In this document: in pieces, positions 1-11,918 of the stretch | Layout: every line of letters begins with the position of its first letter | Numbering within the stretch: position 1 is the first letter of the stretch | Assembly (NCBI RefSeq): GCF_014644735.1 | Contig: NZ_BMKZ01000015.1 | Location: forward strand, 1 to 64,000 | DNA length: 64,000 bases | Direction of reading: 5' to 3' | Source of the DNA: Caldalkalibacillus thermarum | GTDB lineage: Bacteria; Bacillota; Bacilli; Caldalkalibacillales; Caldalkalibacillaceae | Program-made: the position numbers and the translations under genes | Notes under the pieces: generated by a model | What the model saw: only the letters and a program-made list of their open reading frames with translations | What the model was told of the DNA's origin: nothing | Database searches by the model: none

Positions 1-21
1 TTTTGTGTACAATTCATCTGA

Positions 22-87
22 AGTCCTCCTTGGTATGGTGAGTGATGTGGTTGACACCCCTGCATCATACCAAGAGGGCTTTTTTTG
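22..87 (+). terminator. Rho-independent terminator-like hairpin
   Basis: A stem pairing CTTGGTATG-GTG with CA-CATACCAAG, extended by CCTC/GAGG, is followed by seven T residues on the plus strand. It would end a transcript entering from the left edge; no gene for it is visible in the window. The rest of the stretch up to about base 409 holds no gene I can support: it is AT-rich and contains only short reading frames. Confidence 0.6.
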
Positions 88-409
88 ATCAAGTCCCCGG
101 AAAAGCTCCTAACGGGAATGCTCCTTTCACCAAACTTCTTTGATAATAATGGAAGTATGAAGCCGAATGGCAAGAAACCCACTAAATTCCCAACTAGATC
201 CTCAACTTTTCTAAATTAAGTCAACCCCCTAAAATATATTGATATAAATTATAACAACATTTTGGGCAAGGCACAAAAATCAGCATTATAGTTGTGTGAG
301 TCAAGTCATCGTGGGCACCTTTCCAAAATGACTTGAAAAAGTTTTGCCCCTCTCTCGCTTGGTAGCGCTTTCGTTTATCATCCTTTCATTTGCGATTCGT
401 GTTTTTCCT

Positions 410-1502
410 TTAATTTCCTCTTATCAATCCTTTCAATGCCCTCCCTGTCGGACTGCTTTGCATCGGACCCAACAACAAGCGGATCGTCCCGTCTATACAC
501 CCTTTCGACTGTCGTTTCACTTCTTGCAACCACTGGCGGATCGTAGTGTTTACAAACGGAAAGTTTTGGCTCGTGTCCCCTTTCAGATTCGTCAAGGGAC
601 GTCCTTCCTTGGATTTCATGATTGTTTTTAGCATGGCTCGTACGCCCCGGACACTCCAACTATATCCTCCCCGTTTGGTCCGTTTGGCCATGATGCGCAT
701 TTGCGCCTCTGCGCTTCCCATCGGCCTCATTTTGCTCGTGTCTATACCTGCTTTGCGCAATTTGTCCCGGTCATCTCTCAAATGTTCCCGATAATGTTCC
801 AAAAACGCCCGGTACTTTCTCCATTCCTCCCGCCACTCTTCCGCAATCTGCGTTTCCGGAACGGCCGCCAGGGTCTCCAGCAACGTATCGGCATCGAACG
901 AAGCCAATGACTTTCGAATCGCTTTCCATACTTTCGGCAAATGTCCCACATACCGCCTTAGCTCCCGAACGACATGAAACCGGTCCAATGTATAGATGCA
1001 ACGGGTAAAGTATGAAGTACATTTCCCGATCCAGTCCGCTCCGTCCCCCTTCGCTTTCCCATCCCTCATGCACCACTGCTATACGATTTTCCATCCCGCG
1101 GCGTCGCTCTCGTTGCAGTTTGGTATACAGTCCGTCCACTTCCACGAACAATACCCGGACGGGACGCCGTTCCCCTTCCGAAGGTTCTGCACGTTCAGCC
1201 TGCACGATGAGTTTGTCCCGACCCTCATATTGCATCATCCGATCCAGCAAAAAGACATGCTTCCCTGTCTTCCGGTCCAGGTACAACCGCCGTTTGAACC
1301 GAACTGTGCCAAACAATGTATCGATACTGATCTCCCGTTGGTCTTTGAGGCGAAAACGAGCGGTATCCCGTTGTTCCATGATCCAATCGTCCAGCGCCTC
1401 CAAAATCCGGCGCATCCCCTCTGAAAACTGCTCCTGCAATTTCCGAAACAATAAGCCTTCGAGATCTTTTATTGTGGGGATTTTCGTGGTAAGCTTTTGC
1501 AT
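410..1502 (-). pseudogene. ISLre2-type (UPF0236) transposase, internally deleted and frameshifted
   Basis: Two minus-strand frames together resemble a UPF0236/ISLre2 transposase. The N-terminal part starts at an ATG at 1502 behind AAAGGAG. It carries the family's opening helices and the ...VRFKRRLYLDRKTGKHVFLLD... region, and ends in VVHEGWE. The C-terminal part, in another frame, begins near GDGADWI and carries the LDRFHVVREL and GSAEAQMRIMAKR motifs. Near base 1050 the HEGWE segment runs directly into the GDGADWI segment in a different frame. Roughly 80-100 codons normally lying between them are missing, judging from the usual family length of about 450-480 residues. The gene is therefore an inactive remnant. 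Family assignment is from motif recognition. Confidence 0.8.
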
Positions 1503-1503
1503 A

Positions 1504-1565
1504 GGGCCTTCTCCTTTCTTGGTGTTGGTTTTTCTCATTTAACACTCTACCAAGGAGAAGAGCCC
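1504..1565 (-). promoter_or_regulatory. Hairpin over the Shine-Dalgarno of the ISLre2 transposase
   Basis: GGGC-CTTCTCC-TTGGT on one side pairs with ACCAA-GGAGAAG-GCCC on the other, with small bulges. The hairpin lies immediately upstream of the transposase ATG, and one arm contains the GGAGAAG ribosome-binding site. Transcripts reading in from outside the element would fold the site away. That is a known device of insertion sequences to avoid transposase expression from external promoters; applying it here is inference. Confidence 0.5.
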
Positions 1566-1663
1566 TTTTTCTATATCCAACGATCATCATTTTAATTCAT
1601 TTACTCATTCTTCCCTCTGCCCACAAACATTTTACTCTTACCATTATAGTTTAACAAACCTTT

Positions 1664-1708
1664 ACAAAAAAGAGCTGTCCCCACGTCAGTGCATAGTGGG
1701 TACAGCCC
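1664..1708 (-). terminator. Rho-independent terminator
   Basis: On the minus strand GCTGT-A-CCCAC pairs with GTGGG-G-ACAGC and is followed by CTCTTTTTT. It lies just beyond the stop of the solute-binding protein remnant and would have been its terminator. Confidence 0.7.
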
Positions 1709-1750
1709 TTCCACATTATCATAATAGGGTGTAGCCGCAGTCTATTCTCC

Positions 1751-2208
1751 TTACTCAGCCGCTTGTCTGGCCTGCTCAATCTGTTCAGCGTAACGGTCCA
1801 GCGTGCTCTTCACATCCTGACCGTCAATGACAATATCCTGATAAGCATCCAGGATCGCCCGCTCCACTTCAGGCCAATAGGGCACGTTGCCCCGGGGATC
1901 AGCATTTTCCAAGGCTTCACTAATCGCTTCAAAATAAGGTTTTTTCCACTCTTCCACTTCACCGTATGCATCGGAACGCACCGGCGGCCAGGCCAAATGG
2001 CGGACCAGTTTTTCTTGCACTTCTTTAGACATGAGATACTTAGCAAATTCAATGGCCAGTTCCTTGTTTGGCTCCCTTTCGGGATACCGATCACTTCACC
2101 GCCCAGTGCATGGGACATGCCGGCCGGACCGCTCCAACCGCTGTAAGCCTTAATTTCTTCTTTTCCTCCTTGTTCCACAATCACGTTGATGCCAGTGGTG
2201 TCCAACAA
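1751..2208 (-). pseudogene. ABC transporter sugar-binding protein, C-terminal fragment with frameshift
   Basis: Two minus-strand frames read as the C-terminal third of an extracellular sugar-binding protein (maltose/trehalose type). The first has EIKAYSGWSGPAGMSHALGG and VIGIPKGS. The second, after a frameshift near base 2070, reads ELAIEFAKYLMSKEVQEKL and then ...YWPEVERAILDAYQDIVIDGQ, the usual ending of the family. The N-terminal two thirds, with signal peptide and lipobox, are absent: the frame is closed upstream of about base 2215. A terminator follows it. No partner permease or ATPase genes are nearby, so this is a leftover of a lost sugar transporter. Confidence 0.75.
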
Positions 2209-2299
2209 CCTCCAGGGCTACACCCAAGGGAAGAGCTTCCCTTGCGGGGCAGTCTTTTTTTGTCGTTAAAAAATGACAAAAGTCGACATAAACACCCTC

Positions 2300-2371
2300 T
2301 TGACACCACTTGGCCCATGTTGGATATAATTGGCTTATAATGTTAACTTTTTAATTTATATGGTTAACATT
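2300..2371 (+). promoter_or_regulatory. Biotin operon promoter with BirA operator
   Basis: TTGACA at 2300 and TATAAT at 2325 (19-base spacer) form a sigma-A type promoter. Just downstream, AATGTTAAC (2339-2347) and GTTAACATT (2363-2371) form a perfect inverted repeat separated by 15 bases. This matches the Firmicute BirA box. BirA loaded with biotinyl-AMP would bind here and stop transcription of the biotin genes that follow. The operator is intact although several genes behind it are broken. Confidence 0.88.
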
Positions 2372-2407
2372 TAGAACGCACAGAAACACTGAAAGCAGGA
2401 TGTCACC

Positions 2408-2917
2408 ATGAAAAAACTCACAGCTTACGATGTAGCCCAAATGGCCCTGCTGGCCAGCATGATTGCTGTCACCGGATCATTTAAACTGCCCACTGGCGTC
2501 CCCGGAGCAGAATTTCAGCTTTCGGCACCCTTGGCGGTTGCTATTGCAGCCGTGTTCGGCTTCTGGCGGTACATTACAGCAGGGATCATTGCCAGCTTTA
2601 TTTTAATGCTGCTCGGTATTCATAACTTCATTAATTTTGAAATTTCAATGGTTTTCCGTCTGGTGGCCGGGGGGTTGGTGGCCATCCTAGGCCCCTCCCT
2701 TCCCGTCCTGTTGATGGCCGGCCCCGCCGGAACAGCTGCTGCCCGCTGGGTACTGGCCCTCACCCTGGGCATTGACGCATGGCCCCTCCTTATGGCTGCC
2801 CTGACCGGTATGGTGTACACCATGCTGCTTGTCTGGCCCCTCTATAAAACGTTACAGCGGGTCAAAACCATCGTGGAGGCACAATATGGCAAACACAAAC
2901 ACTCCCACTCTGTATAG
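2408..2917 (+). CDS. Integral membrane protein of the biotin operon, possible ECF-type substrate-binding (S) component
   Basis: This 169-residue protein has about five hydrophobic segments, a short charged N-terminus and a His-rich tail (KHKHSHS). It is the first gene behind the BirA operator and overlaps the following bioW start by 32 bases. A small multi-spanning protein under BirA control suggests a vitamin or precursor transporter of the ECF S-component type. I do not recognise clear BioY motifs, so the substrate (biotin, pimelate or other) is unproven. The ATG lies 8 bases after AGCAGGA. No ECF ATPase or T-component genes are nearby, but these are usually shared and encoded elsewhere. 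Confidence 0.6.
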   Translation: MKKLTAYDVAQMALLASMIAVTGSFKLPTGVPGAEFQLSAPLAVAIAAVFGFWRYITAGIIASFILMLLGIHNFINFEISMVFRLVAGGLVAILGPSLPVLLMAGPAGTAAARWVLALTLGIDAWPLLMAALTGMVYTMLLVWPLYKTLQRVKTIVEAQYGKHKHSHSV

Positions 2918-3661
2918 CATTCGCATGCGTGCAGCCCAAGGGGGCCCCATGAACAGGGTGGCAAACACATTTCCGGGGGTGAAAGGCTGGTCCAGAGCCC
3001 AGATGTGAACCAGGCCGTGCTAGAGTTAATGGACAAAGCCAGCAATCACAGCAGAGGTCCGTTTGATTTTCTAAACCTGATTGTTGAAGCGATCCCATGG
3101 GAAGCGTTAAAGCTGCTTCCCCCGCTCCCCGTTCAAACGGAACAGGTTGCCTCCGTTGAGGCGGGAAGAGACTTAGCGCTTACTCTGGTGGGCAAGTGCG
3201 GTGTGTCTCCGGCAGCCGGCAAGATCGGGTTACAACTGATCCAGTCCATGGGCCATGTGCGGGGGGCGGTCGTGCTCGATGCCCATACAGGGGAACGGCT
3301 GGATGACCGGGGAGAAAGGGGAGTCCGCGTCTCCCGCCTCGATTGGCGGCCTGGGAGTTATGAACGCTGGCTAGACCAGCATTCTGGCCTGACCAATCCC
3401 AGAACAAAAGAAGCTTTGGCCTTAGCCACCAAAGTAAGCGCCGCTCCAGGTGCCGTGGCTGAGCTGTGCTGGTCCGATGCCCCCGATTACGTGACCGGCT
3501 ATGTGGCCGCACCTCACTTAGGCTATTGCCGGATTACCAGGCTTAAATCTCCCGGTGAGGAGCATGGCGGGCGAGTCTTCTTTATTCATCGCTCTGTTGA
3601 CCTGGATGCTTATCTGACTTTCCTGGAACAAACACCCGTTTGGATTGGTTGGGAGGATTGA
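2886..3661 (+). pseudogene. bioW: 6-carboxyhexanoate-CoA ligase (pimeloyl-CoA synthetase) BioW, frameshifted
   Basis: BioW activates pimelate to pimeloyl-CoA, the first biotin-specific step in bacilli. The ATG at 2886 opens with LYSIRMRAAQGG, the conserved start of the family. The rest is in another frame: KHISGGERLVQSPDV, then ...GAVVLDAHTGERLD..RGVRVSRLD and the C-terminal GGRVFFI. The frames switch across a run of five G and four C at 2940-2948, and the first frame stops at 3006. The summed length of about 258 codons is the family's normal length, so only one base appears gained or lost. It could be a real inactivating mutation or a sequencing error in the homopolymer. The gene ends 3 bases before bioA. 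Confidence 0.85.
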
Positions 3662-3664
3662 GAG

Positions 3665-6846
<3,182 letters not shown>

Positions 6847-6868
6847 TACTGTAAAGGAGGCGTGTGGA

Positions 6869-7900
6869 TTGTCAACTTTTTCACAAGCACGGGTTAATGT
6901 GTGGGAAGTATATGCTGATAAAGCTTTGCGGGGTGAAGTTTTAACCAAAGATGAAGCGTTTCATATCCTCGGTGCACCAGATGAAGAACTTCTGCCCCTG
7001 TTGCAAGCCGCTTACCGGGTCCGTTATCACTACTATGGCAATAAAGTGAAACTCAATATGATCATTAATGCCAAAAGCGGTTTATGTCCTGAGGACTGTG
7101 GCTACTGTTCCCAATCCATTGTGTCCAAAGCGCCCATCGAAAAATATCCCTTATTGGATAAAGAAACCCTGATTGAAGGGGCACGGGAAGCGGTAAGACG
7201 CAAAGCGGGAACCTATTGTATTGTGGCCAGCGGCCGCGGTGCAACGGACAAGGAGATTGAGCAAGTGGCCGAAGCTGTGAAAACCATCAAGCAGGAAATG
7301 CCGCTTAAAATCTGCTGTTGTTTGGGTATTATCTCAGAAGAGCAGGCCCAAAAGCTCCGTGAAGCCGGGGTGGAACGCTACAACCACAACTTAAATACCA
7401 GTGCCAGCCATTACAGTCACATCACCACCACGCACACCTACGAAGACCGGGTGCGCACGGTACAGCATGTGAAGCAGGCAGGCATCTCCCCCTGCTCAGG
7501 CTGCATCATTGGGATGGGGGAAACCTGGGATGATGTGTATCACCTGGCCCTCAGCCTGAGGGAATTAGATGCAGATTCCATACCTGTCAACTTTTTGCAC
7601 GCCATTCCGGGGACGCCGCTGGAGAATATGGATGAGTTAAATCCGCGCTACTGTTTGAAAGTACTCGCCCTGTTCCGTTTTATCAACCCTTCTAAAGAGA
7701 TTCGAATTTCCGGAGGACGGGAAGTCAACCTGCGCTCCCTGCAAGCGCTCGGTCTCTATCCGGCCAATGCCATCTTTGTGGGCGATTATTTAACCACGGA
7801 AGGCCAAACAGCCCGGGCTGACCATCAGATGATCGAGGACCTGGGCTTTGAAATCGAGTTAATGCATTATTCTCTAAATATGTCTTCTAATTCTACTTGA
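6869..7900 (+). CDS. bioB: Biotin synthase BioB
   Basis: BioB is the radical SAM enzyme that inserts sulfur into dethiobiotin. The 343-residue protein has the CPEDCGYCSQS motif for the SAM [4Fe-4S] cluster. It also has the family segments KICCCLGI, YNHNLNTS, CSGCIIGMGET, NFLHAIPGTPLE and the RISGGRE arginine that binds the second cluster. The start is TTG, chosen because AAAGGAGG lies 8 bases upstream; no ATG in this frame fits. The last residues (HYSLNMSSNST) do not look like the family end and lie inside the convergent Uma2 gene, so the true 3' end was probably replaced by a rearrangement. Confidence 0.93.
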   Translation: MSTFSQARVNVWEVYADKALRGEVLTKDEAFHILGAPDEELLPLLQAAYRVRYHYYGNKVKLNMIINAKSGLCPEDCGYCSQSIVSKAPIEKYPLLDKETLIEGAREAVRRKAGTYCIVASGRGATDKEIEQVAEAVKTIKQEMPLKICCCLGIISEEQAQKLREAGVERYNHNLNTSASHYSHITTTHTYEDRVRTVQHVKQAGISPCSGCIIGMGETWDDVYHLALSLRELDADSIPVNFLHAIPGTPLENMDELNPRYCLKVLALFRFINPSKEIRISGGREVNLRSLQALGLYPANAIFVGDYLTTEGQTARADHQMIEDLGFEIELMHYSLNMSSNST

Positions 7901-8433
7901 AATCCCTTTAGTATTTCTGACTCAACAGTTCCTATTTCTTTCAATATATCCTTTTGTTGATAATGCCCTTTTTCATCTAGGACGTAAATTTGAACTGCGT
8001 TTAACATAGGATTGATAATCCAATATTCCTTTACACCGTATTGCATATACAAATTCATTTTAGTCACTAAATCATTTGATTGATTAGATGGACTTAGAAT
8101 TTCAATAATTAAATCGGGAACTCCAACAAACTTATTTTCTTGTAAGCCTTGCTTATCACAAATGACGGATAAATCAGGCACTAATATTTTAGTTCCCTCT
8201 ATGCCATCCTTTTTGAGTTCAATGTCATAAGGAGCACTAAATACTTCACAATTGGTGCCTTCTAAAAAATTAAACAATTTTGCTTGTAATCTTCCCGATA
8301 CTCTTTGATGTTTCGTGGAAGGTGATGGTGTCATCAAAACAATGCCGTCTACGTATTCCAACAAATCGTTTGTTTCCTCTCTCATTTTATAAAATTCTTC
8401 GAGACTTATTTTGCTTTTTTGAGGCAAATTCAT
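7867..8433 (-). CDS. Uma2-family (DUF820) putative endonuclease
   Basis: This 188-residue protein has the Uma2 pattern: an N-terminal SLEEFYKMREE, YVDGIVLMTPSPSTKHQ, then LVPDLSVIC and VPDLIIEILSPSNQSND...K...Y...GVKEYWIINP, a PD-(D/E)XK-like core. Uma2 proteins are common in cyanobacteria and some Firmicutes; their biological role is unsettled. The gene is clearly more AT-rich than the flanking biotin and cobalamin genes. Its 3' end overlaps bioB by 34 bases in convergent orientation. Both points suggest recent arrival. AAAGGTGGT upstream of the ATG serves as ribosome-binding site. Confidence 0.85.
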   Translation of the reverse strand: MNLPQKSKISLEEFYKMREETNDLLEYVDGIVLMTPSPSTKHQRVSGRLQAKLFNFLEGTNCEVFSAPYDIELKKDGIEGTKILVPDLSVICDKQGLQENKFVGVPDLIIEILSPSNQSNDLVTKMNLYMQYGVKEYWIINPMLNAVQIYVLDEKGHYQQKDILKEIGTVESEILKGFQVELEDIFRE

Positions 8434-8506
8434 AGCAACACCACCTTTGCTTACAAGTTTGTTAAGAACATTATACCACGAAACATCTATATATCATTTT
8501 TGCTCG

Positions 8507-9286
8507 TTAGGCCAGTTGGCCTATCACGGTTAACGGTGCCTTTAATTGCCGCTGGAGACGGCCGATCGCCTCTTCTGCCGCTGAAAAAATGACACAAGTG
8601 GACGGACCGGCCGATTTCTCAAGATCAAGGGTGGTCCGACCCTTTTGAACTTTCAGTTGAGAAGCGAGTCCGGCACTATTGGCCAGTTCCTGCGCTTCAT
8701 ACAAGATTCCTTTGGAACCAACCGGCAGGATATCATGAACGTCGGGTTGCTGACGCAATATATACAGTTCCTCAATGGACAATATCTGAGGATCATCCAG
8801 GCGGACGTCATCATCAGGCGCACTTTTGGGCCAGCCGGCACAAGCCACCCAGTCACCCTGACGTGTAGAGCCCGGAAAAAACCGGGCTTTTTCTGCTTTG
8901 CCCAGCACGGTAATACCTACACCAGTTTGTACGGTAGGCACATTCTCCTCTGTACTGCCGGTAAACTGCACGTCCACGTCAAGCCCGGCCTGTTTGGCGT
9001 ACGCTTTCAATCCTTGGACAATCTCCCTTCCTGCCGGATCCCATTCCACACTGAGCGTGTTGACCACGAGTACAGGGGCAGCACCAGCAGAAATAAGCTC
9101 GAACAAAGGCACCCGCAGGGCAAACGCACCGACAACAGCACCGTCTGCCTTTACCTTGTCATGCGGTTTACTGCCAATGCCCCCCACCGAATCACAGGCA
9201 ACCACCATCACCTCCTGCTCGTTCAGCTCCATGACCGTTAAATCTCTCACTTGGAACATTGTCGAATGTTTGCCCATCCCCACCAT
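8507..9286 (-). CDS. PurM/AIR synthase-related ATP-binding protein, candidate alpha-ribazole kinase (CblS-like)
   Basis: The 259-residue protein looks like the PurM (AIR synthase) fold: N-terminal VMVVACDSVGGIGSKPHD, a central GAFALRVPLFELISAGAAPVLVV, and GVGITVLGKA later. As I recall, the alpha-ribazole kinase CblS of Listeria and Geobacillus belongs to this superfamily and is encoded in cobalamin clusters. Being the last gene of this cobalamin unit fits that role, which would salvage alpha-ribazole for the lower ligand. The ATG at 9286 follows GGAGGGATGC. A different PurM-type kinase function cannot be excluded from sequence alone. Confidence 0.6.
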   Translation of the reverse strand: MVGMGKHSTMFQVRDLTVMELNEQEVMVVACDSVGGIGSKPHDKVKADGAVVGAFALRVPLFELISAGAAPVLVVNTLSVEWDPAGREIVQGLKAYAKQAGLDVDVQFTGSTEENVPTVQTGVGITVLGKAEKARFFPGSTRQGDWVACAGWPKSAPDDDVRLDDPQILSIEELYILRQQPDVHDILPVGSKGILYEAQELANSAGLASQLKVQKGRTTLDLEKSAGPSTCVIFSAAEEAIGRLQRQLKAPLTVIGQLA

Positions 9287-9344
9287 GGCTATGCATCCCT
9301 CCACACCAAGCGCTGCTCAGATTGTGTTTTTATGTTTTTCTGCT

Positions 9345-10388
9345 TTATTCTGCCTTCTCCGGATAAAACCCTTTGATCAGTATTTCCAATGCTAAAGGAG
9401 CCCGGATGCCTTCGGCAGCAGCCGATAAGGGAACGACGACGAACCGTTCATGCTGGATGGCTGGTACATTGTCCAGCGCTGGATGCCGCAGCAGGAAATC
9501 TATTTTTTGTTCAGCCGTCATCTCCCCGTAATCAACAACGACGATGACCTCAGGTGATCGTTCGACTACCTCTTCCCAGTTAACGGACCCCCAATTTTTG
9601 TCCAAATCAGCAAAAATGTTTTCTCCCCCAGCTAAGCGAATCAGGGTATTCATATAATTTTGTCCCACGGTAAAAGCCTGATCTTCCCCACTGTCGTAGA
9701 CAAAGACCCGGATTGGCTCATCCACCTTCCCAATCTGTTCCTGCAAGAGGGCAATATCTGTTTCCATCTGGGCAATCAGCTCCTCAGCCCGCTCTTCCAC
9801 TCCAAAAATACGGCCGATGTTACGGATATCCTGGTACACATCCTCAATCGTCGGTCCCACGATCGTAGAAGAGTGATGCAAGTAAGCCGTCACACCGAAG
9901 GCTTCTAACTCCTCTACGGAACCAACCCCATTTTCACTAAAGGCGCTCTGCCATCCCGCATAAGCAAAATCCGGTTCAACCGAGAGAAACACCTCTTGGG
10001 ATGGATATCGATCAGCCAGGACAGGGATCTGCTCGTAAGCTTCCTGAAACTGTGGCAAAATCTCATCATCCAAATAGGCGGTGCCCACCATCACCTCTTC
10101 CAGTCCCAAAGCCAGCATCACTTCGGTTACATGCTGGTTCAGAGTAACAGCCCTTTGCGGGGGCTTATCAAAGCTGAGTGTGCGTCCGTTATTTTCAATC
10201 GTGACCGGCTGGTACCCGCTGGCACCAGCGGGATCAGTCTGCGTCTCCTCACCAGAGGCCTCTCCTTCCGCCACAGTACCGTTCTCTGCCGGTGAGCTGC
10301 TGGCCTGTTCAGAGCTGCAGGCAGTCAGCACAAAGACAACTATCATGATAACGATAAGAAGAAGATGGCATTTGGGCAAACGGAACAT
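9345..10388 (-). CDS. btuF: Corrinoid (or iron-siderophore type) ABC transporter substrate-binding lipoprotein, BtuF-like
   Basis: This 347-residue periplasmic-binding-fold protein would capture cobalamin or its precursors outside the membrane and deliver them to the BtuC/BtuD pair encoded just upstream. It opens with a hydrophobic signal segment ending in LTAC, a lipobox whose cysteine would be lipidated. The TroA/BtuF fold follows (RAVTLNQHVTEVMLALGL, PDFAYAGW, VFVYDSGEDQAFTVG). The ATG at 10388 is chosen because it directly precedes the signal peptide. Longer in-frame starts only add a 24-base tandem repeat. Corrinoid specificity is inferred from the operon. Confidence 0.82.
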   Translation of the reverse strand: MFRLPKCHLLLIVIMIVVFVLTACSSEQASSSPAENGTVAEGEASGEETQTDPAGASGYQPVTIENNGRTLSFDKPPQRAVTLNQHVTEVMLALGLEEVMVGTAYLDDEILPQFQEAYEQIPVLADRYPSQEVFLSVEPDFAYAGWQSAFSENGVGSVEELEAFGVTAYLHHSSTIVGPTIEDVYQDIRNIGRIFGVEERAEELIAQMETDIALLQEQIGKVDEPIRVFVYDSGEDQAFTVGQNYMNTLIRLAGGENIFADLDKNWGSVNWEEVVERSPEVIVVVDYGEMTAEQKIDFLLRHPALDNVPAIQHERFVVVPLSAAAEGIRAPLALEILIKGFYPEKAE

Positions 10389-10399
10389 GTTCTTACCCC

Positions 10400-10447
10400 T
10401 TTCTTCCAGAGCATGTATTTTGGTTTCTTCCAGAGCATGTATTTTGG
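10400..10447 (+). repeat. Perfect tandem duplication, 2 x 24 bases
   Basis: Two identical 24-base units (TTTCTTCCAGAGCATGTATT plus TTGG) lie head to tail just upstream of the btuF-like start. As 24 is a multiple of three they keep the frame open, so an artificial N-terminal extension can be read through them. Confidence 0.9.
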
Positions 10448-10505
10448 ATTGTTCCCTCACTGGCCAAACCGTTCTGGCTTGTTTGTTTAATATTCAGTCA
10501 GGAAT

Positions 10506-11114
10506 CTAGAAGAAAAATAATATGAACCCAAAAGTAATGCTGACCAGTCCCACCCCATAAACCAGACGCCGTTGGAAGAGATCTGATTTGCTTAGTCGCA
10601 TCGGAAGCGACAAAATCAGGGCAATGACATACATACCTAATACAGACCCAGCACCAAACAGCAGCAGAAAGGACAAACCTTGTCCCACATGTTCAATTTG
10701 ACTTAACATTAACAGCATCAGAGCGGCACTGCCGGCCAGGCCATGCACCATGCCTGTCAACAGTGAACGATGATAGCCCCGCTTTACTTCCGCTTGCCGT
10801 GCAGTAAACTGTCCTTTCCGGGCATCACGGACCGCAGAGATACCCAGATAAATGAGTACCACAGCCACCACCCATTCAAAATAGACGTCATACTGTTCTG
10901 AGACGGAAAGATCAAGCAGCAAGACCGCCAGCCCGATGAGCAAAATAGTGATGGTATGGCCAACTCCCCAATAAACGCCGGCAATTCCTGCTTTCCACAC
11001 ATTTTTGTGTCGAGAAGCAATAGTGGAGACTGCAATGACATGGTCGGGATCTAAAGCATGTCTTAAACCAATCACTAATCCAAGCCAAAGTATGGTCCAC
11101 ATGCCAAGTTCCAT
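10506..11114 (-). CDS. Nickel/cobalt transporter, NiCoT/UreH-like membrane protein
   Basis: This 202-residue protein with about six membrane segments carries RHALDPDHVIAVSTIA, the H-x4-D-H metal-binding signature of secondary nickel/cobalt permeases, and a second histidine motif (VYWGVGHT). Next to the cobalamin genes it most likely brings in cobalt for CbiX. The ATG at 11114 is preferred because GGAGG lies 8 bases upstream; a longer frame would place the ribosome-binding site inside the gene. It sits between the transporter ATPase and binding-protein genes. Confidence 0.8.
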   Translation of the reverse strand: MELGMWTILWLGLVIGLRHALDPDHVIAVSTIASRHKNVWKAGIAGVYWGVGHTITILLIGLAVLLLDLSVSEQYDVYFEWVVAVVLIYLGISAVRDARKGQFTARQAEVKRGYHRSLLTGMVHGLAGSAALMLLMLSQIEHVGQGLSFLLLFGAGSVLGMYVIALILSLPMRLSKSDLFQRRLVYGVGLVSITFGFILFFF

Positions 11115-11132
11115 ATTGTTGTCCTCCTTCAA

Positions 11133-11918
11133 TTACTTATGGTTTCTTCCCCTTGTCTCCGTGGGGAAAAACGTAATCACAGGCTTGTTGAATACAGGAT
11201 GAGGGCGCACTTCGGCCTGCACCTGAAAGACCTCCGCCAAAAGGGATGGGGTGAGGACCTCTTCCGGCGTCCCGTCAGCTACTAGGTGCCCCTCTTTCAT
11301 CACCAGCAAACGGTCACAATACATGGCGGCCAGATTGAGATCATGCAAGGCGGCCAATACAGTGACTTCCAAGCTTTTGACCAGCTCCAAAATATGCAAC
11401 TGATGGTGAATGTCTAGATGGTTCGTCGGCTCATCCAAGATCAGATAGTCGGCACCTTGGGCCAAGGCCCGGGCAATCTGCACCCGCTGTTTCTCCCCCC
11501 CTGACAAGCCGCTGTAAGGTTCATCCAGCTTATCCTGCAAACCAACCTGTTGTAAGGCCTGTTGCACCATTTCCTCATCAGCGGGAGTATCCGGTTCCAA
11601 CAAACGCTTATGGGGGAAGCGCCCCATATGGACAATTTCCCGCACTTTGAATTCAAACAGAAGGGGAGCTTCCTGGCTGACAACGGCCATCTTCTTGGCT
11701 GTCTCTTTAAGTGGTATACGGCTTAGGGCCTCACCCTCCAATGTGACCAGACCGGCCTGGGGCTTAAGCACACGGTAAATCGTTTTGAGCAGCGTAGATT
11801 TGCCGCTTCCGTTTGGTCCTACTAAGCCGACAAACTCTCCTTTGTTGACCGAAGCGGTCACTTGCTGAATAATGGTCTTACCCCCTACCGCTGTCGACAA
11901 CTCCTCCAGCTTGATCAT
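11133..11918 (-). CDS. btuD: ABC transporter ATP-binding protein, BtuD/FecE type
   Basis: The 261-residue ATPase has Walker A GPNGSGKST, the signature GLSGGEKQRVQIARAL, Walker B YLILDEPTNHLD and the switch histidine in LAALHDLNLA. It would power corrinoid uptake with the permease whose stop codon overlaps its start by 4 bases. The extended C-terminus (about 30 residues after the core) is usual for this subfamily. Assignment to corrinoids rather than siderophores comes from the operon context. Confidence 0.88.
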   Translation of the reverse strand: MIKLEELSTAVGGKTIIQQVTASVNKGEFVGLVGPNGSGKSTLLKTIYRVLKPQAGLVTLEGEALSRIPLKETAKKMAVVSQEAPLLFEFKVREIVHMGRFPHKRLLEPDTPADEEMVQQALQQVGLQDKLDEPYSGLSGGEKQRVQIARALAQGADYLILDEPTNHLDIHHQLHILELVKSLEVTVLAALHDLNLAAMYCDRLLVMKEGHLVADGTPEEVLTPSLLAEVFQVQAEVRPHPVFNKPVITFFPTETRGRNHK

